Part shown: piece after piece, positions 20,090-26,275 of the stretch | How the letters are laid out: every line of letters begins with the position of its first letter | Position numbering within the stretch: the first letter of the stretch is position 1 | Assembly: GCA_001465015.1 (NCBI GenBank) | Contig: LNEO01000123.1 | Coordinates: forward strand, 62,001 to 126,000 | Length of the DNA: 64,000 bases | Direction of reading: 5' to 3' | From: Deltaproteobacteria bacterium Ga0077539 | Lineage (GTDB): Bacteria; Myxococcota_A; Polyangia; Polyangiales; Ga0077539 | Made by a program: the position numbers and the translations under genes | The notes under the pieces: generated by a model | The model's database searches: none | Seen by the model: only the letters and a program-made list of their open reading frames with translations | What the model was told of the DNA's origin: nothing

Positions 20090-20417
20090 CGATCGAATAC
20101 CTCCGGGCGCAGCGAGAGCACGGCGCAAGGTCGGACGGAAGACGTGAGAGGAAGAAGCCATCGTTGATTCAGTGCGTCATCGCGCGGAAACGTCATCGAC
20201 CCGTCGCGGCGCGCTGCACGCGCCTGAGCGGTAGCACGCCGCTGCGTATTGCTTCCACTCTGTACGGGCGGGGCTCGGGATCGGGCGCGCGGGCGTGCTT
20301 CGGGACGAATTCCCAGAAAAGCGCACGGAGCGGAGGGGCATTCCATTGTCTCGTCCCGATCGCGATGCACAGCGCTTGACCGCTCGCCACGCCATTTGGC
20401 ACACCGGAGCGAGCAGC
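20090..20417. other. Divergent intergenic region, no gene seen
   Basis: This 328-base gap lies between two divergently oriented lipoprotein genes and should contain both promoters. The open frames in it lack start signals and family features and look like chance. I see no clear -35/-10 pair, operator repeat or RNA gene. Confidence 0.5.
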
Positions 20418-21032
20418 GTGCGTCCGGTAGTATCCGCGTTTGTGTTCGTCTCCCTCGCGATCGCGGCGATCGGAAGCACCTCTTGCGGGCGCGCCTGCCC
20501 GCCGCAGCGCTTCTGCGGCGCCGCGACCTGGGTCGCCTCCGGCGACGAGCCGATCATCGAGGGCACGTCGGTCGTGCTCGTCGCGACGGCGTCCAGCGAC
20601 CCTCGGCAAGGGACCTTCGTCGACCCCGAACAGCTCGATCTCGAGCCCCGGGCGGTCTTTGTTCGATTCGACCTCGCGCCGGCGCGCGCCCGCGGCGCGA
20701 GCATCGAGCGCGCGACGCTGTTGCTCGCACCACACCCACAGTGGCGCACGATCGACCGCTCGGTTCGCGTCGCGGTGCACCCGCTCGCCAGCGGCGAGGC
20801 TCCCAGCGCCGAGCCCGCCATCGCGTCGGATCTCGTGAGCGTCGCGACGATCCCGCTCCAGCTCCGAGCGCCGATTCGAATGGATGTAACCCGCGCCGTG
20901 CGCGCGTGGTGGGATGGATCGCTCCCGTCGGGCGGCCTCGCGATCAGCGCTGATAGCGCAGGGCTGGTCGTTCAGGGAGCGGCGGCGGTCGCGCGGTCGG
21001 ATCGGCCACGGCTCGAGGTCATCGTCCGATGA
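20418..21032 (+). CDS. Lipoprotein with DNRLRE-like domain
   Basis: 204 residues from a GTG start, chosen because it gives VSAFVFVSLAIAAIGSTSC, a lipoprotein signal (the next cysteine starts CGRAC). The mature domain reads FVRFDLAPARARGASIERATLLLAP...VRVAVHPLAS...IRMDVTRAVRAWWDG...LPSGGLAI. This follows the DNRLRE/disaggregatase-related beta-sandwich found in many secreted proteins. It probably binds carbohydrate or protein at the cell surface. The stop overlaps the kinase start as ATGA, so it is the first gene of a five-gene operon. Confidence 0.78.
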   Translation: MRPVVSAFVFVSLAIAAIGSTSCGRACPPQRFCGAATWVASGDEPIIEGTSVVLVATASSDPRQGTFVDPEQLDLEPRAVFVRFDLAPARARGASIERATLLLAPHPQWRTIDRSVRVAVHPLASGEAPSAEPAIASDLVSVATIPLQLRAPIRMDVTRAVRAWWDGSLPSGGLAISADSAGLVVQGAAAVARSDRPRLEVIVR

Positions 21033-22504
21033 GCATCACCCCTCGAAAGAGCCATCGGCTCGGCAAATATCAGGTCCTCGACCGTGTCGCCGCGGGCGGG
21101 ATGGCCGAGGTGTTTCGCGCGCGGGTCGTCGAAGCAGACGGCAGCGAGAAGATCGTCGCGCTCAAGAAGGTGCTCGAGCAGTACGCGAGAGACTCCGGGT
21201 TCATCCGGATGCTCAAGTACGAGTACCGGCTCGCGTCGCTGCTGAGGCACCCCAACATCGCGGTCATTCACGAGCTGATCCGCACGCCGGACGGCTACTC
21301 GACGCAGCACAAGCTCTGGGAGCAGAAGAAGAAGTGGGAGATCGCCGACGCGACGTACCTCGTCGCGCGCGCGCTCGACGGGCTGTATCACGCGCACACG
21401 GCGACGACCGAGGACGGCAGGCCGCTCAACCTCGTGCACCGTGACTTCTCGCCCTCGAACATCCTCGTTGGCTTCGACGGCGGCGTGAAGCTCATCGATT
21501 TCGGCATCGCCAAGGCCGCGATGCCGCGCGATCAGACCGCGGCGGGGATCATCAAGGGCAAGGTGCGCTACATGTCGCCCGAGCAAGCCAACGGCGACGA
21601 CAGGCTCACCGCGCAGAGCGACGTCTTCAGCGCAGGAACCGTGCTCTACGAGCTCTTGGCGGGAGAACCAGCGTTCGTCGCGCCCAACGAGCTCGAGATG
21701 ATCTACACCGTGCGACGCGCGCAGCCCCGGCCGCTGCGCGAGGTCGCGCCGCACGTGCCCGACGGCCTCGCTGAGATCGTGCGTCACTCGATGGCGCGTG
21801 GGCGCAAGGCGCGCTTCGCGAACGCGGCGGAGTTTCGCGATCAGCTCGTGACCTTTCTGCGGGCGTACGCCCCGGGCTATCGGCGCACGAGCCTCGCCAC
21901 GATCATGAAGAGCGTCTGGCAGTCGGAGATCGAGCAAGAGATCCGAACGCTGCTCGAGTACGCGACGGGCGACGACGACGTCGCAGAGGCCGAGTACCTG
22001 CTCGAGACCGCGAGCATCGACGAGAGCCTCGACGCCGTGAGCGCGTTCACCGACGCGCGACAGCTCGTGCACGACGCGCAAGAGGACGCGCATGACTTCG
22101 ACGAGCAGCCCGCGACGATTCCGGGCCGAAAGCCCTCGGGATCGCACCCGCGCACCGGCGAGCCTCCCGCCGCTGCCCCGAGCGCCGCAGACCGCGCGCC
22201 GATCGCAGTGCAGCCGCAGCCTCGCGCGCCGGACGCGCGCATCGAGAGGGCCCCGCCCGTTGGACGACCGCCGCTCGCTCCGCCGCATCCAACAGGGCCG
22301 GCGGCGAGCGCAGGTCCGCCCGCGCCACAGATCCCCAAAGCCCCGCTCGTTCCTTCGACGACGCCTGCTACGGCGAAGCCGGGCCCTGTTGTTCCACGGC
22401 CGAAGCCCAAGGCCGCGCACGCTGGGGCGCAGTCCTTTTCGACGATTCCTCCGCCGGGTTTGGGTAGCGACCCGACCGATGACCCGAGCCGAGACCCGAG
22501 CTGA
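21029..22504 (+). CDS. Hanks-type serine/threonine protein kinase, hinge segment missing
   Basis: 491 residues. The kinase domain covers ~14-290: a glycine-rich loop (RVAAGGMAEVF), K46 in VALKKV, the catalytic loop HRDFSPSN at 137-144, DFG at 157-159, and the MSPEQA activation segment end. Between HPNI (74-77) and the helix ending YHAH (~123) there are about ten fewer residues than in PknB-type kinases: the text runs TPDGYSTQHKLWEQ, with no recognisable beta5-hinge (MEYxxG) that normally lines the ATP pocket. The C-terminal ~150 residues are Pro/Ala-rich with no membrane helix, so it is probably soluble. Catalytic residues are intact; activity needs testing. It is translationally coupled to a lipoprotein. 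Confidence 0.9.
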   Translation: MSITPRKSHRLGKYQVLDRVAAGGMAEVFRARVVEADGSEKIVALKKVLEQYARDSGFIRMLKYEYRLASLLRHPNIAVIHELIRTPDGYSTQHKLWEQKKKWEIADATYLVARALDGLYHAHTATTEDGRPLNLVHRDFSPSNILVGFDGGVKLIDFGIAKAAMPRDQTAAGIIKGKVRYMSPEQANGDDRLTAQSDVFSAGTVLYELLAGEPAFVAPNELEMIYTVRRAQPRPLREVAPHVPDGLAEIVRHSMARGRKARFANAAEFRDQLVTFLRAYAPGYRRTSLATIMKSVWQSEIEQEIRTLLEYATGDDDVAEAEYLLETASIDESLDAVSAFTDARQLVHDAQEDAHDFDEQPATIPGRKPSGSHPRTGEPPAAAPSAADRAPIAVQPQPRAPDARIERAPPVGRPPLAPPHPTGPAASAGPPAPQIPKAPLVPSTTPATAKPGPVVPRPKPKAAHAGAQSFSTIPPPGLGSDPTDDPSRDPS

Positions 22505-22510
22505 GTTGCT

Positions 22511-23539
22511 TTGATTCGAGCAGAATTCGCCGCCGCGCTCGTGCTCGCGTCGCTCGCTGCGCCGAGCTGCGTGCGACCTGCGCCTTCATCGCGCGAGCCC
22601 GCTCGCGAGGGCCGCACCGCAGGAGCGCGCGCGTCGTCCAGCGACGCCGGATCGGTCAACGACGGAGCCGCTGCGGACGGAGCCGCATGCCACCCCGATC
22701 GCGTGTGCTTCTCCGCCGGTCTGTCGCAGCTGGGCTCGATCGGTACAGATGTTCGCTTCGAAGAGCGACCCGCGCGGCTCGCGCGACTTCGGGCGTTTTC
22801 GCTGGATCGCGACGAGGTGTCCGAGAGCGACTACGCTCGCTGCGTCGCGGCGGGACGCTGCACCGAAGCTCAATGCCCTGCCCCCCGCACGAGCGCCGAT
22901 GCCTCGACGATCACCGACGCCAGCGACGATGCCGACGCGGCGCCCGACGGTGCAGAGGCGGCGCGCGACGATGCACGAGCGCCAGACTCGAGCGCGGTTC
23001 GTTCGGCCGCGCGGTGCGCCCGATGGGCCGACGCGCGCGCATACTGCGAGTTCGTCGGCGGGCGCCTGCCGACCGAGGCTGAGTGGGAGCGCGCTGCGGC
23101 GGGAGCTTTTCCAACGCATCGAGTCTATCCGTGGGGAGATCAAGCGCAGCCGACGACCGACGACCGTACGCCCGACGGCGTGCTCTCCATGGGAGGCGGC
23201 GTCGCAGAGTGGGTCGAGGACGTGGGAGCGTTCTACCTTGCTCCTTCGGCGCCGCGCGACGCCGGGGCAGACAGCAGCGCGAGCGCAGCTTCGGGCACGG
23301 ACGACGGCGGCATCGACACGGCCGAGCGCGAGCTCGGCGACGCTGCGATCACCGAGACGATCGACGCCTCGATGAGCCTCGTCGACAACCCCCACGGACC
23401 GCGTTCGGGGCCGTGGCGCGTCGTGCGAGGCGGCCACGATCGACTCCCGCGCGCGCGCTGGACCTCGAGCGGTCGCGTCTTTCGACAGCCCGACGATCGC
23501 ATGCCGTGGATCGGAATCCGCTGCGCATACTCACCCTGA
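22511..23539 (+). CDS. Lipoprotein with formylglycine-generating-enzyme (SUMF) fold
   Basis: 342 residues from a TTG start, preferred because it yields AALVLASLAAPSC, a lipobox. FGE-family marks are FSLDRDEVSESDYARCV near the start of the domain, GGRLPTEAEWERAAAG, YPWGD, GVAEWVEDV, RVVRGG and the terminal GIRC. The domain is interrupted by two low-complexity Asp/Ala inserts (~130-160 and ~250-285). The cysteine pair that performs oxidation in true FGEs (the CHxxYC-like stretch after RGGS) is absent; here it reads RGGHDRLPRARW. It is thus a non-catalytic or differently acting C-type-lectin-fold protein. It lies 6 bases after the kinase gene, so a substrate or effector link is plausible. Confidence 0.85.
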   Translation: MIRAEFAAALVLASLAAPSCVRPAPSSREPAREGRTAGARASSSDAGSVNDGAAADGAACHPDRVCFSAGLSQLGSIGTDVRFEERPARLARLRAFSLDRDEVSESDYARCVAAGRCTEAQCPAPRTSADASTITDASDDADAAPDGAEAARDDARAPDSSAVRSAARCARWADARAYCEFVGGRLPTEAEWERAAAGAFPTHRVYPWGDQAQPTTDDRTPDGVLSMGGGVAEWVEDVGAFYLAPSAPRDAGADSSASAASGTDDGGIDTAERELGDAAITETIDASMSLVDNPHGPRSGPWRVVRGGHDRLPRARWTSSGRVFRQPDDRMPWIGIRCAYSP

Positions 23540-23550
23540 GCCCGTTACCG

Positions 23551-24672
23551 ATGCGACCAACCGCAGCACCGACCATCCTCACCCTCGCCCTCGCCTCGGT
23601 CACGACGCTCTTTGCTGACGACGGAGAAGCGCAGCGACGACGTCGAACCGACGACGCACGCAGGGACAGCGATCGAATGCGACGAAGGTCACGCTACGAG
23701 CGAAAGCTCGAGCCGACGACGCGCCGAGGTCGGCCGGTGACCGTGCGGCTCGAGACTCCGCCGGTGGCGTTCGACGCGGCGCCCCCGCCCCCGAGCAGCG
23801 AAAGGCCCTACGACCACGTCGTGATGGTGTCGCTCGACGGTCTGCGACCGGACGCCATCATGCTGACCGACACGCCCAACCTCCGACGACTCCGCCAGAT
23901 CGGCGCTTGGGCGACAGAGGCCAGGACCATCACGCACTCGTACACGCTCCCGTCGCACACCTCGATGCTGAGCGGCGTCGACACCGATCGGCACGGTCTG
24001 TTGCACAATGACTTCACGCCGAGGCACGGATTTACGCGGGCGCCGACGGCGCTCTATCTCGCGCACGACGCGGGCTTTACGACGGCGATGTTCGTCTCGA
24101 AGCCCAAATTTCGGCACATCGCGATCCCGGGGAGCGTCGACGTCTTTCGGCTGCCGTCCTCTCGGTGCGCGCCGGTCGTCGCCGCGGCGACCTCGCACAT
24201 CGCAGCGACCCGCGAAGGGATCACCTTCGTTCACCTGAGCGAACCGGACTCCGCTGGGCACCATCGCGGCTGGATGACGTTGTCGTATCTGCGCGCGATC
24301 GCCGAGGCGGATCGTTGCGTCGGCGCGTTGCTCCAGAGCATCGCGGCGCGCGCAGACCGAGACCGTGTCCTGCTGATGATCAGCTCCGACCACGGGGGCC
24401 ACGGGCGAACCCACGGCAGCACCCGCGAGGAGGACATGCGCATTCCCTGGATCGCCTGGGGGAGCCGCGTCGTGCCGGGGGATTTCGCGACCCCGGTCTC
24501 TACGATGGACAGCGCGGCGACCACGCTGGTGGCGCTGGGACTGCAGGTTCCGTCCGATTGGACCGGCCGCCCGGTGCAGCGCGCGCTTTCTCGAACGGCG
24601 GCGGACTCGCAGGGAAGTGGCGCGCAGCGACCGGCCGGACGAAACTCGGACAACTCGTCGAATGGAAGGTGA
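23551..24672 (+). CDS. Exported alkaline-phosphatase-superfamily phosphodiesterase
   Basis: 373 residues. It has a signal peptide, then an Arg-rich leader (~28-66). The catalytic domain has VSLDGLRPDA (metal ligand D96), SYTLPSHTSMLSG with the nucleophile position at 131-135, DSAGHHRG and SSDHGGHGRTHG. This is the metal-site order of nucleotide pyrophosphatases and type I phosphodiesterases. The nucleophile region contains Thr/Ser (TLPSHT) and not the CxPSR of sulfatases, so formylglycine is not expected. Substrate unknown (phosphodiester, phosphonate or teichoate-like). The C-terminus is Ser/Asn-rich. It is fourth in the operon, and its last codons overlap the next gene. Confidence 0.88.
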   Translation: MRPTAAPTILTLALASVTTLFADDGEAQRRRRTDDARRDSDRMRRRSRYERKLEPTTRRGRPVTVRLETPPVAFDAAPPPPSSERPYDHVVMVSLDGLRPDAIMLTDTPNLRRLRQIGAWATEARTITHSYTLPSHTSMLSGVDTDRHGLLHNDFTPRHGFTRAPTALYLAHDAGFTTAMFVSKPKFRHIAIPGSVDVFRLPSSRCAPVVAAATSHIAATREGITFVHLSEPDSAGHHRGWMTLSYLRAIAEADRCVGALLQSIAARADRDRVLLMISSDHGGHGRTHGSTREEDMRIPWIAWGSRVVPGDFATPVSTMDSAATTLVALGLQVPSDWTGRPVQRALSRTAADSQGSGAQRPAGRNSDNSSNGR

Positions 24673-25258
24673 ACGTCGAACGCGCGTCCGCGCCCTCGCT
24701 GCTGAAGAGCGCTGGATCGAAGCGAAGGAGCTGCTCGAGACGAGCGCCGAGGCCGACCGCGACATCGAGTGGATCGCGCTCGCCGCGGAGATCGAAGCGG
24801 GCCTCGGGGAGCACGACCGCGCGCTCGAGCTCTACACTCGCGTGCTCGACGAGCGGCCGCGCCACCCTGCGGCGCTCTACAACCGAGCGCTCGTGCTCAT
24901 CGAAACTCGAGATTTCGAAGCCGCAGTGTCGGATCTCGAAGAGCTCGTCGAGGTCGAGGGCGAGCACGAGGACACCCTCTCGGTGCTCGCCGAGGCGTAC
25001 CTCGGAGCGCAGTTCCTGGTGCCCGCGTGGCTGTGCGCGAGGCGGTGGGAGTCGATCGCGGAGGACGGCGGCGATCGATGGAGCGCGCGGATCCTCGCTG
25101 CTCGTTCGCTCGCGGAAATGGGCCGACGAGAAGAAGCCAGCACGCTGCTCGACGAGGCCATTCAGCTCTCGAGCGAGCCCGGCGAAGAGCGCAGCGAGGC
25201 GATCGCCTACCGGGACGAGCTGCTACGCCCGAGCGCGACCGACGCTTCCGACGAGTAA
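24662..25258 (+). CDS. Cytoplasmic TPR protein
   Basis: 198 residues made of four to five tetratricopeptide-like helical pairs (for example AAEIEAGLGEHDRALELYTRVLDERP and NRALVLIETRDFEAAVSDLEELVEVEG). No signal peptide. The ATG at 24662 overlaps the end of the phosphodiesterase gene by 11 bases. TPR arrays serve as protein-docking scaffolds, so this could tether operon products or the kinase. It is the last gene of the kinase operon. Confidence 0.8.
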   Translation: MEGERRTRVRALAAEERWIEAKELLETSAEADRDIEWIALAAEIEAGLGEHDRALELYTRVLDERPRHPAALYNRALVLIETRDFEAAVSDLEELVEVEGEHEDTLSVLAEAYLGAQFLVPAWLCARRWESIAEDGGDRWSARILAARSLAEMGRREEASTLLDEAIQLSSEPGEERSEAIAYRDELLRPSATDASDE

Positions 25259-25328
25259 CGCCGGCAGGACGAACGCGCACACGTATTCAATGTGCGATCG
25301 AGCGACCGCGTCGCCGACGAGCGGCTGA

Positions 25329-25346
25329 GCCCTGCGACGTCAGGGC
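25329..25346. terminator. Possible hairpin between convergent genes
   Basis: A perfect 6-bp stem (GCCCTG/CAGGGC) with a 6-base loop spans the stop codon of the minus-strand esterase and follows the kinase operon by ~70 bases. There is no T-run, so termination is only a possibility. Confidence 0.25.
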
Positions 25347-26275
25347 GCCGCGCGTCCCCGCAGCGCGCGGTCGTGAAAGAGCAGCATCTCGATCGAGCCG
25401 GGCCCGCGGTTGAACACGTAGTCATGGGGCCCCTGGAGGAGCTTGAATTCATGGGCTACGCCAGCGGCGCCCATCACCCGATCGAGCGCCGTCACGTCCT
25501 CACGCAGCGCATCGGCGGTGCTCGTCACGAGGCGAATGCGCTGCGACGGCCGCCGCGAGCTCGCGACGAACCGCGAGAGCACCTGCGACTGTCGCCCGCG
25601 CACCGCGGGCTGCAGGGCGCCGACCACGCCGAACGTCTCTGGGTGGCCGAGGCCCGTCCACAGCGCGTGCAGTCCGCCCAGCGAGACGCCGTCGATGCCC
25701 GTCGCTTCGCGAGTGGCGATCACCGGCAGCTCGCGACGCGCCCGAGAGACCAGCTCGACGTTGAGCCAACGATCGAACGCTCGATGCGACGGCCCGCCGA
25801 GGTGGGCGCGCACATCGGGCGTGAACGGTAGAAGGATGACGAGCCCGCCGTAGCGGTCCACGCGCAGCGATTGGTTGAGCGCCGCGAGTCGCGTGGGCTC
25901 GACGAGGTTCTCGAGGTCCGCGGCGTCGAGCGGCGCGTCGCGAAGCGCTCGATCGGCGCGCGGCAGCAGATAGTCACGGACCCATCCCCACGCGCCGCGC
26001 TCGGGTCCGCGCCACGTCTCGCCGAGGCCGTGCATCGCGATCAGCAGAGGAAACCGATCGCCCGGAGCGCGCGACTTGGGAAGGAGCACCACGACCCCTC
26101 CCCGCTCGCCCGACGAAAGACGCGGCCCGACCCACACCGTCGCGTCCATCGCGTGCAACTCCGGTGGTGGCTCTGGCGCCGAGGGCCGCGCTTGCGCAAA
26201 TGCAACCGCCCCCGCGGCCGCGAGCATCAGCCCGGCCAACGAAAGCGCGACGCCCCCCCGATCGAACACGGTCAC
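25340..26275 (-). CDS. Secreted alpha/beta-hydrolase (esterase)
   Basis: 311 residues from a GTG that overlaps the stop of the 22-repeat lipoprotein (GTGA). A signal peptide (GGVALSLAGLMLAAAGAVAFA) is followed by an esterase domain: the strand LLIAMHGLGETW with the oxyanion HG, the nucleophile motif GVSLGG in ATGIDGVSLGGLHALW, and a probable catalytic His in LLQGPHDYVFNR near the end. The layout resembles esterases such as PHB-depolymerase or feruloyl-esterase-like proteins, but the substrate cannot be read from sequence. Coupled translation with the cysteine-rich surface protein suggests they are made in fixed proportion. Confidence 0.85.
   Translation of the reverse strand: MTVFDRGGVALSLAGLMLAAAGAVAFAQARPSAPEPPPELHAMDATVWVGPRLSSGERGGVVVLLPKSRAPGDRFPLLIAMHGLGETWRGPERGAWGWVRDYLLPRADRALRDAPLDAADLENLVEPTRLAALNQSLRVDRYGGLVILLPFTPDVRAHLGGPSHRAFDRWLNVELVSRARRELPVIATREATGIDGVSLGGLHALWTGLGHPETFGVVGALQPAVRGRQSQVLSRFVASSRRPSQRIRLVTSTADALREDVTALDRVMGAAGVAHEFKLLQGPHDYVFNRGPGSIEMLLFHDRALRGRAAP

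Noticed and set aside
20177-20821. Minus-strand open frame in the 20 kb intergenic region
   Set aside because: It runs deep into the DNRLRE lipoprotein gene on the opposite strand, lacks an RBS and has an atypical Ser/Arg-rich product.
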